From Paraburkholderia acidipaludis NBRC 101816 (GTDB taxonomy: Bacteria > Pseudomonadota > Gammaproteobacteria > Burkholderiales > Burkholderiaceae), in the NCBI RefSeq assembly GCF_000684975.1, contig NZ_BAXZ01000025.1, positions 47,270 through 111,269 of the forward strand: a DNA stretch of 64,000 nt, in the 5' to 3' direction. How positions within the stretch are numbered: position 1 is the stretch's first letter; the number at the start of each line of letters is the position of its first letter. Below the pieces are notes generated by a model. That model had not been told where the DNA came from. It searched no databases and worked only from the letters and a program-made list of their open reading frames with translations. Positions 36,701 to 45,040 of the stretch are shown here, piece after piece. Position numbers and translations under genes: made by a program.

Positions 36701-37658
36701 GCTGACGGGTCTCACCGACGCGCAGCGCAGCGGGCTGCGTCCGTTGCTCGTGCGGCCGCTGATGCAGGCGTTCGCGGTTGTGATCCAGCCGGCGAGCGTC
36801 GAGGTGAACAAGGTGTGGAACGCGCAGGTGTACCAACCATTCCAGGCGTCGCTGGCGAACAAGTATCCGTTCGCGCCGAACGCGAAGGTCGAGGCCGGCG
36901 CAAGCGAGATCGCGCAGACGTTCGGTCCGGACGGCTCGATCGCGAAGTTCGTCGGCACGACGCTCGGGCCGCTCGCGGTGCGCCGCGGCGACACGCTTTC
37001 CGCCCGCACGTGGGGCGATATGGGTCTCGCGCTGACGCCGGACTTCACGGGCGGCTTTGGCCACTGGATCGCGCCTTTGTCGGGCGGTGCGGCGGCGGGA
37101 GGCGCGAGCGGCGGTGCGTCCGAGCCGCAGACGGTGTTCCAGATCCTGCCGCAGCCTAGCCCCGGCACGACCGAGTACACGATCGCGATCGACGGCCAGC
37201 AACTGCGCTACCGCAATACGCCGCCGCAGTGGACCAACTTCGTCTGGCCGAACCCGCAGGGCGCGCCGGGGGCGACGCTTTCCGCGACGACGTTCGACGG
37301 CCGCACGATCCAGCTCGTCAACGAGCCGGGCCGCTACGGTCTCGAGAAGCTGATCGATTCGGCGCAGCGCAAGCGGCGCCCGGACGGCACGTTCGACCTG
37401 GTGTGGACGCAGGGCAGCGTGAGCGTGGCCGTGACGATGCGCATCGTCAGCACGTCCCAGCCGACGAGCGGCACCGCCAACGCGCCGCAGCAGCAAGGCC
37501 TGCTCGGCATGACGCTGCCGTCGTCGATCGCGGACGTGAGCGCGGCCGCGGCAGGAAGCACGACGGCCGCCGCCCAGCCAGGCTCGGCCGCTGCCGTCGC
37601 CGCCGCCGTTTCCGATCCGGCGGCCGCCAACGCAACGAACGCACAGGGGGCGCAATGA
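33774..37658 (+). CDS. tssM: T6SS inner-membrane ATP-binding protein TssM (IcmF)
   Basis: Largest membrane-complex subunit, 1294 aa. Two N-terminal helices (~12-30 and 38-57), then a cytoplasmic domain with Walker A GNPAAGKS (135-142) and DTAGRY as Walker B-like element, a third helix near 440-465 (FFGFVAVLALALGGWTW), then a long periplasmic part reaching TssJ. It has the ATPase motif that some TssM proteins lack. The C-terminus carries a ~60-residue Ala-rich tail after LLGMTLPSS. It overlaps tagF by 4 bases. The 127 bases before it hold no recognisable gene. Confidence 0.96.
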   Translation: MQRLFNVLTQPRTLSIIGIVALAAILFVAADALQIPFIWPALALAAIVVLWLAVTLWRRARVKRANRKLGEVLEEQAETGKVAPAAVSQGSTKSADLDQLRSRLTEAVKTIKTSKIGQVSGGSALYELPWYIVIGNPAAGKSSAVLNSGLQFPFADKNSAVVHGIGGTRNCDWFFTTEGILLDTAGRYSVHEEDRSEWLGFLGLLKRHRPKAPINGIVVIASIAELTGSKPEVAINLAKNLRQRVQELTEKLEVFAPVYVVFTKADLITGFTEFFSGSDQREYDRVWGATLPYEPDEKRDVVALFDERFEELYEGLKEISVAQLSLSRGDQLSPGQLSFPLEFSTIKPALRAFLATLFENNPFQYKPVFRGFYFTSALQEGETNSAAAERIAHRFGLNAESLPKPATTFSKNGFFLRDLFSKVIFADRQTVRQFASPTKTRFRYATFFGFVAVLALALGGWTWSTISNEQLVSNVQADLDNITRLEQNRTDLQSRLQAMDILEDRIEQLEQFRHDKPLSVSLGLYQGDRLEAHLLTEYYNGVRQIMLDPVANNLVAFLQEVNEHPDQLSPMTHAPESGAVQVSMASAPGATDASQQGGLYRDASPTNVEDAYNALKTYLMLSDKRHVEQAHLTDQIARFWRGWLETNRGNMPRDEMIRSAERMITFYLSRVNDNDWPMIDANLALVDQTRENLRHVVRGMPARQRVYEEIKARASTRFAPMTVARIVGDGNASLIGGSYAIPGTFTRDAWFQYVQPAIREAATKELQAKDWVLNTATQDDLTLEGSPEQIQKALVGMYKTEYAQHWQKFMQGITVQGFTSFGQAVDGMNRLGDPQDSPIRKVLQTAYDQTSWDNPSLAAATLKKAQSGIVNWVKGLFSHTQDTQAANIDINGNPAPDTPMGPIGQQFVGLARIVSKQDGTSMLNGYMDSLSKVRTRFNTIKNQGDPGPGARQLMQQTLDGNGSELADSLKFVDEQMLTGLTDAQRSGLRPLLVRPLMQAFAVVIQPASVEVNKVWNAQVYQPFQASLANKYPFAPNAKVEAGASEIAQTFGPDGSIAKFVGTTLGPLAVRRGDTLSARTWGDMGLALTPDFTGGFGHWIAPLSGGAAAGGASGGASEPQTVFQILPQPSPGTTEYTIAIDGQQLRYRNTPPQWTNFVWPNPQGAPGATLSATTFDGRTIQLVNEPGRYGLEKLIDSAQRKRRPDGTFDLVWTQGSVSVAVTMRIVSTSQPTSGTANAPQQQGLLGMTLPSSIADVSAAAAGSTTAAAQPGSAAAVAAAVSDPAAANATNAQGAQ

Positions 37659-38644
37659 CGCAAACGGTACAGGTGCAAATCGCCTATTTCGGCAAGATTC
37701 CGTCGCGCGGCGACTTCGTCAAAAGCCTGCACAATCCGCAGCTGCTGCAAACGCTCGACCGCTGGATCGCCCAGGCGCTCGAACTGCTGGCCGAAGACCC
37801 GCGCTGGAAGATCGTCTACGAAAGCGCGCAGCCCATGCACTTCGCGTTCCTCGGCCCGCGCAGCCGGCTCGCGATTGCGGGTCATATGGTGGCGAGCCAC
37901 GACCAGTCGAAGCGGCGCTTTCCGTTCGTCGCCGCGACCGCGCTGGAGGTCGAGTCGCCGCTCGCCTTCCTCGCGCGCAGCCCGCTCGCGTTCGCGCGGC
38001 TGTGGGCGCGCGTGGCCGCGCAGATGCCGCCGCTCCTCGGCGAGACCGAGCCGCCCGGCGCGCTGCAGGCGCTAGGCGAGACACAGGCGCCGATCGACAT
38101 CGGCGGCCCAGGCAATTCGCACGACGGCACGTTTGCCGATTTCGTCGAGCACCAGACGCTGTTCGGCCTGGAGCAAATGCTGCTCGCGAGCGGTCATCCC
38201 GTGCGGCTCAAGGGGGCGATGCTCGCGCTCGGGTCGCTGCTGCGCCCGGTGATGCAGAGCGGCTCGTCGCACATCGAGCGCGGTCTCACGCTGCCGCTGC
38301 CGGTCGATCCGTTCTACCGCAGCCTCGTCGCCGCATTCTGGCTCGAGCTGATCGCGCCGTTCGTGTCGCAGGCCGACTTCGAGATTGCGATCTTCATCGG
38401 CTCGATTGCCGAGCGCGAGCGGCTCGTCATCGGCTTCAACGGCGCTTCCGCGAAGACGCTGCTGAGCGTCGTCGACCCGCAAACCTACGCCGCCCACAAC
38501 ATCGACATCGACGATCCGGAGTGGATCGACGCCCATGCGCAAAACGATCATCGGACCAGCAAGCTCATCAGCTACCTCGATCAACCGCAACTGTCGCTGC
38601 GCGTCGCGATCGACGCGTTCCGCGAAGCGTTCATCGGAGGCTGA
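37655..38644 (+). CDS. tagF: T6SS accessory protein TagF (ImpM family)
   Basis: Cytoplasmic regulator, 329 aa. The N-terminus QIAYFGKIPSRGDFVK and HFAFLGPRSRLAIAG are the ImpM/DUF2094 signature. In Pseudomonas and Agrobacterium, TagF represses T6SS assembly by a route involving the Fha protein and parallel to PpkA/PppA phosphorylation. None of ppkA, pppA or an FHA gene is seen in this window, so its partner here is unclear. The start is the ATG at 37655 overlapping the tssM stop (ATGA). It is followed 4 bases later by the OmpA-like gene. Confidence 0.92.
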   Translation: MTQTVQVQIAYFGKIPSRGDFVKSLHNPQLLQTLDRWIAQALELLAEDPRWKIVYESAQPMHFAFLGPRSRLAIAGHMVASHDQSKRRFPFVAATALEVESPLAFLARSPLAFARLWARVAAQMPPLLGETEPPGALQALGETQAPIDIGGPGNSHDGTFADFVEHQTLFGLEQMLLASGHPVRLKGAMLALGSLLRPVMQSGSSHIERGLTLPLPVDPFYRSLVAAFWLELIAPFVSQADFEIAIFIGSIAERERLVIGFNGASAKTLLSVVDPQTYAAHNIDIDDPEWIDAHAQNDHRTSKLISYLDQPQLSLRVAIDAFREAFIGG

Positions 38645-38648
38645 GGCA

Positions 38649-39587
38649 ATGCGCGATTCGAATTACGTGCGCCGTGCCATGGCGGCGGCGCTTTTCGCCG
38701 CCAGCGTCGTGGCGTGCGGCGCGAGCTTGGCCGACGAGGGCGGGCCGGCCACCGTCACGCCGGTCACCAATGGCAGTGCGTCGGTGCAGGTGACGGCACT
38801 GCCGCCCTCGACCGGGGCATCGGTTGGCGCCGCGGCAGGACCGGGCGTGGCGCGTGCCGCGGCGACGGATGTTCCGGCGCCCGCGAATGCGGCGCCCGGG
38901 CAGGTCGTCGTGGGCGGCAAGGTGCCGGACGAGGCGACCAAGGCCGCCGTGCTGCAAAAGCTGCGCGATACGTACGGCGCGATGAACGTTGTCGACCAGA
39001 TCGAAGTGGGCGACGTCGCGACGCCGCCGAACTGGAGCGCGAACGTGCAGAAACTGATCGGGCCGTCGCTGAAGCAGATCAGCAAAGGACAACTGAAGAT
39101 TGACGGCACGCAGATCGAGATGAAGGGCGAGGTGGGCAACGAAGCGCAGCGTCAGCAGATCGCGAGCGACATGGCCACTGCGCTCAATCCCACCTACACG
39201 ATCCGCAACGGCTTGCGCGTGTCCGCATCCGAGCAGGGGCTGCTCGACCAGACCCTGGCGAACCGGACGATCGAGTTCGAAACCGGCAGCGCTACGCTCG
39301 CGCCGGAAGGCAGGCAGATCCTCGACCAGATGGCAGCCGCGCTCGCCAGGATGCCGACTCGCACCGTCGACATCATCGGCCATACCGACAATTCGGGCAG
39401 CCGGGCGTCGAATATCGCGCTGAGCCAGGCGCGCGCCGATGCGGTGAAGGGATATCTCGTCACCAAGGGGATTTCGCCGCAGCAGATGACGACCACGGGC
39501 GTCGGGCCGGATCAGCCGATTGCGTCGAACGATACGAACGACGGCAGGGCGAAGAACCGGCGGATCGAGTTCCGGGTGGGGCAATGA
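38649..39587 (+). CDS. OmpA-family, BON-like peptidoglycan-binding protein of the T6SS
   Basis: A 312-aa exported protein ending the T6SS operon. N-terminal signal sequence (AMAAALFAASVVACG; VACG could be a lipobox). A BON-like region about 80-185 (GGKVPDEATKAAVLQKL, MKGEVGNEAQRQQIASDM). OmpA-C domain about 205-310: IEFETGSATLAPEGRQILDQ, IIGHTDNSGSRASNIALS, RRIEF, which holds meso-DAP peptidoglycan. The short TssL lacks such a domain, so this protein probably anchors the machine to the cell wall (TagL-like role, inferred). ATG at 38649 has GGAGG about 8 bases upstream. Confidence 0.9.
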   Translation: MRDSNYVRRAMAAALFAASVVACGASLADEGGPATVTPVTNGSASVQVTALPPSTGASVGAAAGPGVARAAATDVPAPANAAPGQVVVGGKVPDEATKAAVLQKLRDTYGAMNVVDQIEVGDVATPPNWSANVQKLIGPSLKQISKGQLKIDGTQIEMKGEVGNEAQRQQIASDMATALNPTYTIRNGLRVSASEQGLLDQTLANRTIEFETGSATLAPEGRQILDQMAAALARMPTRTVDIIGHTDNSGSRASNIALSQARADAVKGYLVTKGISPQQMTTTGVGPDQPIASNDTNDGRAKNRRIEFRVGQ

Positions 39588-39639
39588 GGGAAGCGGCGCG
39601 CGTGGACTGACAACAGCGCGCCTCGCCGGACATTCGGCA

Positions 39640-39676
39640 AGCCATGGCCCGCCGCAAGGCGGAACCATGGCTTTTT
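39640..39676 (+). terminator. Rho-independent terminator closing the T6SS operon
   Basis: AGCCATGG (39640-39647) pairs perfectly with CCATGGCT (39665-39672); an inner CGCC/GGCG extends the stem, and five Ts follow (39672-39676). It lies 53 bases after the OmpA-like stop, on the side needed to end rightward transcription, and just before the convergent phospholipase gene. Confidence 0.85.
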
Positions 39677-39690
39677 CATACCCGCTGCGC

Positions 39691-41802
39691 TCAGCCTCCC
39701 AGCGCCGGATCGCTATAGCTCGGCCGTCCCGTTTCCACGTGCCCGCCCAGGCGCCGCACGAAGGTCGCGTCGGTACTGACCGTGATCGTCAGGTCATACC
39801 AGCCGTATGCGTTGCGCAGGTCGAGATAGAGGAGTTCCTCGTCGCCGCCGCGCACCGTGCGCTGGATCTTCGACGACGGATCGTAGGCGTTGACGATCGT
39901 GAACTCGCACGCCGCGCGGCCCTTGTTTTCGAGCCGCAACTCCAGATTGCCGTTTGCCACGTCGTAGCCGTCGGCCACTTCGGGCTGCGCCGTCGCGCTG
40001 CCGAAGAATCCGCTGCTTTGCGGCTGCGTGCCCGCATAGCGGCGCAAAAATCCGTTCGGCCCGAACACGCCGAAGTCGTACGTGCCCGCGGCGGCAACCG
40101 TCAACCGATCCTCCAGGCGCTTGCCGGCTTCCACCGTGTAGCTGAGCGGGGCGACCGTGCTGCCGGTCTCGTACACGAGGAAGGCCGCGCCCGCGCGACC
40201 GGTGTTGATGAAGCGGATCCCGGCCTTGCCCGTCGCCGCGCCGGCTTCGAAGCGCACGAAGAACTCATAGGGCAACGCGCGGGCCGGGCGCACGCCAGGC
40301 TCTTGCGTCGGCACGCTGCCCACGGCGGGCGGCGTCGGCACGTAATCCGGGTGCCGGTTTTGATCCGGCGGCACGTAGCCGCTCGTGGAAGGCAGCGCGG
40401 GCAGGCTTTCGTTCGGCGTCAGGAAGTTGAACGCGGACAGCAGATCGCCGCAGATCGCGCGGCGCCACGGCGTGATGTTCGGCTCGGGCAGGCTGTGCTG
40501 CTCGCCGAAGCGCTTCTCGATGAAGCGGATCACCGAGGTGTGATCGAAAGTCTCCGAGCAGACCCAGCCGCCGCGCGACCATGGCGAAACCACGATCATG
40601 GGCACGCGCGGGCCGAGTCCGTAGGGGCCCGCCGGGTACTCGCTGTTGCCCGCGAAGATCTCGTTGGTGAGCGCGACAGTCGAAAGTCCGTTGGCGCTCG
40701 AAGCCGGGGCGAACGGCGCCGCGACGTGATCGAAGAAGCCGTCGTTCTCGTCGTAGTTGACGAGCAGCACGGTCTTGCTCCAGACCTCGGGGTTCGACGT
40801 GAGAACCTGCAGTACCTGGTCCACGTACCACGCGCCGTAGTTCGCCGGCCAGTTCGGGTGCTCGGAGTAGGCTTCGGGCGCGACGATCCACGAGACCTGC
40901 GGCAGCGTGTTGTTCTGCACGTCGGTCTTGAGGACATCGAAGTAAGTGCCGCCGTTTGCGACATTCGTGCCCGTGCGTGCGCGGTCATACAGCGGATTGC
41001 CGGGCTGCGCGTTGCGGTACTGGTTGAAGTAGAGCAGCGAGTTGTCGCCGTAGTTGCCGATGTACGCGTCTTCGGTCCAGCCCCACGAGCCCTGTGCGTT
41101 CAGACCCGTGCCCATGTCCTGGTAGATCTTCCACGAGATGCCCGCGCCCTGCAGCACTTCGGGGAACGTCGACCAGCCGTAGCCCAGCTCGGCGTTGTCG
41201 ATCACCGGGCCGCCGCCGCTGCCGTCGTTGCCCACCCAGCCGGTCCACATGTAGTAGCGGTTCGGGTCGGTCGGCGCCATCGTCGAGCAATGGTAGGCGT
41301 CGCAGATCGTGAACGAGTCGGCAAGCTGATAGTGGAACGGGATGTCGTCGCGCGTGAGATACGCCATCGTCGTGGGGCCCTTGGCCGGCACCCACTGGTT
41401 GTAAAGGCCGCCGTTCCAGGCCTCGTGCGTGGTGGTCCAGTCGTGCGCCAGATCCTGAATGAACTGCAGGCCGAGGTTGGGCGCAGTCGGATGGAACGGC
41501 AGCACCTGGCCTACGCCGCCCACGCCCGGCTGGTTCCACACCGGCTGGCCGCCGGGCAGCGTGATGGCGCGCGTGTCGCCGAATCCGCGCACGCCGCGCA
41601 GCGTGCCGAAATAGTGGTCGAAGGAGCGGTTCTCCTGCATCAGGATGACGATGTGCTCGACATCGCGGATGCTGCGGGTGCTGTTGTTGGCGGGAATCGC
41701 GAGCGCGTTGCGGATGCCGGGTGGCAGCATCGTCAGTGCGGTGGCGGAGCCGGCGGTCATCGCGGCGGCACGCAGAAAGTCACGGCGGGTTCTCGAAGCC
41801 AT
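39691..41802 (-). CDS. plcN: Non-hemolytic-type phospholipase C, Tat-exported
   Basis: Secreted enzyme hydrolysing phosphatidylcholine and similar lipids to diacylglycerol and phosphoalcohol. It is 703 aa, the PlcN size. Twin-arginine signal SRTRRDFLRAAAM then a hydrophobic stretch. The phosphoesterase domain (about 45-470) opens with IVILMQENRSFDHYFG, the family hallmark with the metal-binding ENRSFDHY, and has HCSTMAPTDPNRYYMWTG. Two DUF756 C-terminal domains follow (~490-700). Burkholderia genomes carry several plcN copies, and phospholipid scavenging or virulence roles are known. The start ATG at 41802 gives the Tat signal directly. Confidence 0.93.
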   Translation of the reverse strand: MASRTRRDFLRAAAMTAGSATALTMLPPGIRNALAIPANNSTRSIRDVEHIVILMQENRSFDHYFGTLRGVRGFGDTRAITLPGGQPVWNQPGVGGVGQVLPFHPTAPNLGLQFIQDLAHDWTTTHEAWNGGLYNQWVPAKGPTTMAYLTRDDIPFHYQLADSFTICDAYHCSTMAPTDPNRYYMWTGWVGNDGSGGGPVIDNAELGYGWSTFPEVLQGAGISWKIYQDMGTGLNAQGSWGWTEDAYIGNYGDNSLLYFNQYRNAQPGNPLYDRARTGTNVANGGTYFDVLKTDVQNNTLPQVSWIVAPEAYSEHPNWPANYGAWYVDQVLQVLTSNPEVWSKTVLLVNYDENDGFFDHVAAPFAPASSANGLSTVALTNEIFAGNSEYPAGPYGLGPRVPMIVVSPWSRGGWVCSETFDHTSVIRFIEKRFGEQHSLPEPNITPWRRAICGDLLSAFNFLTPNESLPALPSTSGYVPPDQNRHPDYVPTPPAVGSVPTQEPGVRPARALPYEFFVRFEAGAATGKAGIRFINTGRAGAAFLVYETGSTVAPLSYTVEAGKRLEDRLTVAAAGTYDFGVFGPNGFLRRYAGTQPQSSGFFGSATAQPEVADGYDVANGNLELRLENKGRAACEFTIVNAYDPSSKIQRTVRGGDEELLYLDLRNAYGWYDLTITVSTDATFVRRLGGHVETGRPSYSDPALGG

Positions 41803-41886
41803 TCGTTGTTCCAGTCATCATCGAGGTTGGGCAAACGCACACGGCGCGTGAGTCCTGCATGGAACGGCCCTGTGCGGACGGGTACT

Positions 41887-42282
41887 TCAGTCTGCGGTGT
41901 GAATCACGGGTGTAACGAGCGGATCGATCGCGGGGCCGCCGTCTGCGGGCGGCTTCGCGGGTGTTCTTACGGCGAGCGGCGGGAGCGCGACTTCCGTTGC
42001 GCTTCCCACGCTCCGTGCTGTTGTGCTGTCCGGCGTGATTGCCGTGGCGACCTGGGGTGTCGGCGTGCCCGCCAGTTCGCGGGCGGCGGATTGGGTCAGG
42101 GTCGCGCGGTCGTCGTCATGCCCGCTGCATGCGGCTATCGCGCAGAGGGCCAGCGCGCAGGCCGGCCAAAGCGCTTGCGCACGCAACGGCCCAGCCGTGA
42201 AAGCCTTTCGCAAACGTTTGCGCGGCAGCCTTCGCAACGCGGCGCATGCCCGCATGAATCCGGATGTCATCGATGCCCCCAT
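41887..42282 (-). CDS. Small putative lipoprotein upstream of phospholipase C
   Basis: About 131 aa. A very basic N-terminus (RRLPRKRLRKAF) precedes a hydrophobic core and a lipobox AIAACS, then a low-complexity Ala/Pro/Thr mature region (TPTPQVATAITPDSTTARS) ending PLVTPVIHTAD. No domain recognised. It is in the same direction as plcN, 84 bases upstream, so possibly co-transcribed. The start is uncertain: ATG at 42282, 42270 or 42255, none with a good ribosome site. Confidence 0.55.
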   Translation of the reverse strand: MGASMTSGFMRACAALRRLPRKRLRKAFTAGPLRAQALWPACALALCAIAACSGHDDDRATLTQSAARELAGTPTPQVATAITPDSTTARSVGSATEVALPPLAVRTPAKPPADGGPAIDPLVTPVIHTAD

Positions 42283-42344
42283 GCAAAGCACGGTAATAAT
42301 TGGTAAGGAACACCCAGGCACGCAGGAGGATAGCGGAGCTGCTT

Positions 42345-43574
42345 TTAAGATTTATGACGGGGGCGCGAATTCGCCCGCATCGCGCGCCACGCGACGAGCG
42401 CCGAGGCGAAGCCCGACGCCGCGCCCACCATCAGCGCCCAGCGCGGTCCGCAATGGTCCGCCACCCAACCGACGATCGGTGCGCCTATGGGCGTACCGCC
42501 CAGCGCGACGGCGAGGCGGATCGCCAGCACGCGGCCGCGCATGGCGGGCTCGGTGGAGAGCTGCATGAGGCTGTTGGTGGTGGTCGTGACGGTGAGCGCG
42601 GCGATGCCGATCAGCACGAGCGCGGCCCCGAACCAGCCGTAGGCGGGTGCGATCGCAGCGAGCGTGCAGCCGAGCCCGAAGAGCGCGGAGGCCATGAGCA
42701 GCGAATCGAAGCGCGGCTTGCTGCGGCGCGCGCCGATGAGTGCGCCGGTCACGGTGCCCACGGCCATCAGCGAGGACAGCAGGCCGTAGCCGCCGGCGTT
42801 GGCGTGAAAGACGCTTACGGCCATCGTGGAGATGAAGATCGGGAAGTTGAGGCCGAACGTGCCGATCAGCGCCAGCATGAAGAGGATCGACCGGAGATCG
42901 GGCCTCGCCCACACATAGCGGAATCCGGCCGTCATGCTGCCGCGTGCGGGATGGGCGCGCTCGCGCACGCGCAGGTCCTGCGTGCGCAGGCGCGTGAGCG
43001 AAACCAGCACGGCGGCGAACGAGAGGCCGTTGAGCACGAACGCCCAGCCCACGCCCACCGATGCGATAACGAGCCCCGCCACCGCCGGCCCGATCATGCG
43101 CGCGGCATTGAACGAGGTGGAGTTCAGCGCGACGGCATTGGAGAGGTCGCCGTCGCCGACCAGCTCCGAGACGAAGGTTTGCCGCACCGGCGAATCGAGC
43201 GCCGTCGTGCAGCCGAACAGGAACGCGAACGTGTAGACCTGCCAGAGCCGCACGACGCCTGCAACGGTGAGTACGCCGAGCAGGAGCGCGAGCGTGCCGA
43301 GCGTAGCTTGCGTGATCATCAGCAGCCGGCGTTGATTGAAATGGTCGGCGGCGTAGCCGGACCACGGCAACAGGAGGAGCTGCGGGCCGAACTGCAGCCC
43401 CATGACGATGCCCACGGCGGCGGCGCTGTGATGCGTGAGGCCCGTGAGGACGAGCCAGTCCTGCGCCGTGCGCTGCATCCAGGTGCCGACGTTGGAGACA
43501 AGCGCGCCCGCCGACCATACGCGGTAATTGAAGCTGCGCAGAGAACGGAACATGCCGTCGGGCGAAACGCTCAT
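42345..43574 (-). CDS. MFS efflux transporter (EntS/MFS_3 type)
   Basis: Inner-membrane exporter of 409 aa, about 12 helices. NYRVWSAGALVSNVGTWMQRTAQDWLVL at the start (shown as its NVGTWMQ core) and the SGYAADHFNQRRLLM loop are typical of the MFS_3/EntS group, which exports siderophores or drugs. ALDSPVRQTFVSELVG is a further group motif. It is the second gene of a MarR-MFS operon with ATGA overlap, a classic drug-resistance arrangement. The substrate is unknown. Confidence 0.87.
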   Translation of the reverse strand: MSVSPDGMFRSLRSFNYRVWSAGALVSNVGTWMQRTAQDWLVLTGLTHHSAAAVGIVMGLQFGPQLLLLPWSGYAADHFNQRRLLMITQATLGTLALLLGVLTVAGVVRLWQVYTFAFLFGCTTALDSPVRQTFVSELVGDGDLSNAVALNSTSFNAARMIGPAVAGLVIASVGVGWAFVLNGLSFAAVLVSLTRLRTQDLRVRERAHPARGSMTAGFRYVWARPDLRSILFMLALIGTFGLNFPIFISTMAVSVFHANAGGYGLLSSLMAVGTVTGALIGARRSKPRFDSLLMASALFGLGCTLAAIAPAYGWFGAALVLIGIAALTVTTTTNSLMQLSTEPAMRGRVLAIRLAVALGGTPIGAPIVGWVADHCGPRWALMVGAASGFASALVAWRAMRANSRPRHKS

Positions 43575-44023
43575 GCTTGCGCGAGCCGTTGCAGCAGATC
43601 GAGTGCGGCGGCCAGCTCGCGCTGCTCGTCGGCCGAGAGGCGAGCCTCGATTGCACGCGTGAGCCAGTCCTGGCGAGCGGCGCGGCCTTCGCGCAGCCAC
43701 GCCGCGCAGGCATCGGTGAGCGACCAGAGGGTCTGGCGGCCGTCCTCGGGATCGGGGGCCGCGCTCAAGAGGCCCATGGCCTCCAGTTGCGCGATCACGG
43801 CCCCCATCGACTGGGGGCGCATGCCTTCCGCGCGCGCGAGGCTCGACACCGTGCCGGCGCCCTCGCGCTCGAGTCGCACGAGCACGGCCACCTGGGAGGG
43901 CGTGAATTCGCCGGGGCTCGCCTGCTCGCGCAGGCGGCGGCGAAGCTTGGCCATCAGGGCGCGAATCTCGCTCGCGAGCTGGGCCGGGAGTTCGGCCCTG
44001 GATGGAGCGTTTTGACGGGTCAT
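43571..44023 (-). CDS. MarR-family transcriptional regulator
   Basis: A 150-aa winged-helix repressor. Helix-turn-helix region about 55-85 (VSSLARAEGMRPQSMGAVIAQLEAMG shown by its key QSMGAVIAQLEA), wing DPEDGRQTLWSLTDA, and dimerising helices at both ends. It probably represses its own operon with the MFS exporter that it overlaps by 4 bases, and is released by a small phenolic or drug ligand, as in the family. A perfect inverted repeat lies 15 bases upstream of its ATG. Confidence 0.93.
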   Translation of the reverse strand: MTRQNAPSRAELPAQLASEIRALMAKLRRRLREQASPGEFTPSQVAVLVRLEREGAGTVSSLARAEGMRPQSMGAVIAQLEAMGLLSAAPDPEDGRQTLWSLTDACAAWLREGRAARQDWLTRAIEARLSADEQRELAAALDLLQRLAQA

Positions 44024-44038
44024 GAACCCATTTTACGA

Positions 44039-44074
44039 GATATGAAGGTAAGCTTCAAAGTCGACCTTCATATC
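44039..44074. promoter_or_regulatory. 11-bp inverted repeat, candidate MarR operator
   Basis: GATATGAAGGT (44039-44049) pairs perfectly with ACCTTCATATC (44064-44074) across 14 bases. A nested TGAAG / CTTCA repeat lies within the left half. It sits just upstream of marR and between marR and the divergent FRG gene, where a dimer could block both promoters. Confidence 0.6.
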
Positions 44075-44182
44075 CGCGTGGACGTAGAAACTCGCGACAG
44101 TCTTCATGGCGCCGTCGCGCGACGGCGTTAAGATCGGCGCGACGGCAGGGCGACGCACGGCTTTACATGAATGGGAGACGCG

Positions 44183-44971
44183 ATGCAGACCACCGTACTC
44201 ACCGACTGGCAGCAGTTCATGGCACTCACGACGCAGCTCGACGGCTGGGCGTTTCGCGGCCAGCAGAGCGCGGCCTGGCAGCTGGAAAGCTCGCTTTCGC
44301 GCTATATGCGCGATTACGTGCAGGACCGCAGCCAGTGGCGCTCGCGCGAGGAGCGGGCGATCCGCGTGTTCCGGCGCAAGGCGCACAACTTTCTCGCGCA
44401 TCCCGTGCTGCTCGCGGACGATCTGCGCTGCCTGGCACTGATGCAGCACCACGGCGCCCCCACGCGTCTGCTCGACTTCACGAAGAGCCCGTTCGTGGCC
44501 GCGTTTTTCGCGCTCGAACGCGCTACGGGCGATGCGGCCGTCTTCGCGCTGAACACGCCCGCGCTCTGGAACAACCGCGCGCTGCCGCTCGCCAATCCGG
44601 CGCTCACGCGCGACGTGATCGATCCGCGCGCGCACGACAATTTTCAGCAGTATTTCTTTTCGAACGCGAACGAGATCCTCTGGTCGGGCGAGCCCACGGA
44701 AATGGACGACCGGCTCGTTGCCCAGTCGGGCACCTTCGTCGTGCCGGGCGTCATCGACAAGTCGCTGCAGGCGATCCTGGACGGCTACGAGAGCGACGAG
44801 GAACTGCTGCACAAGATCGTGTTGCCCAAGGCCATGCGCATGGACGCGATGAAATGGCTCTACCGGATGAACATCACGAACGCTTCGCTCTTTCCCGGGC
44901 TGGACGGCCTCGCGCGTTCGATCGCCGTGGAGCTGGAGATCGTCTGGTCGGGGCTGATGTCGTCGTCCTGA
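44183..44971 (+). CDS. FRG-domain protein
   Basis: A 262-aa cytoplasmic protein. The FRG domain spans about 10-230: GWAFRGQQSAAWQLESSLSR near the start, HHGAPTRLLDFTKSPFVAAFFA (the FRG core, quoted in part: GAPTRLLDFT) and SGTFVVPG later. FRG domains are widespread in bacteria and phages; some are linked to defence or toxin systems, but no reaction is established that I can name. The ATG at 44183 is chosen because GGGAGA is 4-9 bases before it; an ATG at 44171 would add 4 residues. Transcribed alone, divergent from marR. Confidence 0.85.
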   Translation: MQTTVLTDWQQFMALTTQLDGWAFRGQQSAAWQLESSLSRYMRDYVQDRSQWRSREERAIRVFRRKAHNFLAHPVLLADDLRCLALMQHHGAPTRLLDFTKSPFVAAFFALERATGDAAVFALNTPALWNNRALPLANPALTRDVIDPRAHDNFQQYFFSNANEILWSGEPTEMDDRLVAQSGTFVVPGVIDKSLQAILDGYESDEELLHKIVLPKAMRMDAMKWLYRMNITNASLFPGLDGLARSIAVELEIVWSGLMSSS

Positions 44972-45040
44972 GAATTGGGGGTTTGCGGCGTTTTCGGCGC
45001 GAAGCGTCCGGCTGTCGCTTGTCGATGACTCGTCGGGGAC

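Noticed and set aside
39520..42306. 928-aa rightward open frame over the phospholipase gene
   Set aside because: Antisense to plcN, low complexity and no recognisable motif; plcN has a full Tat signal and catalytic domain on the other strand.
42300..44015. 571-aa rightward open frame over the MFS and MarR genes
   Set aside because: Extremely Arg/Glu/His-rich shadow of two well-supported genes.
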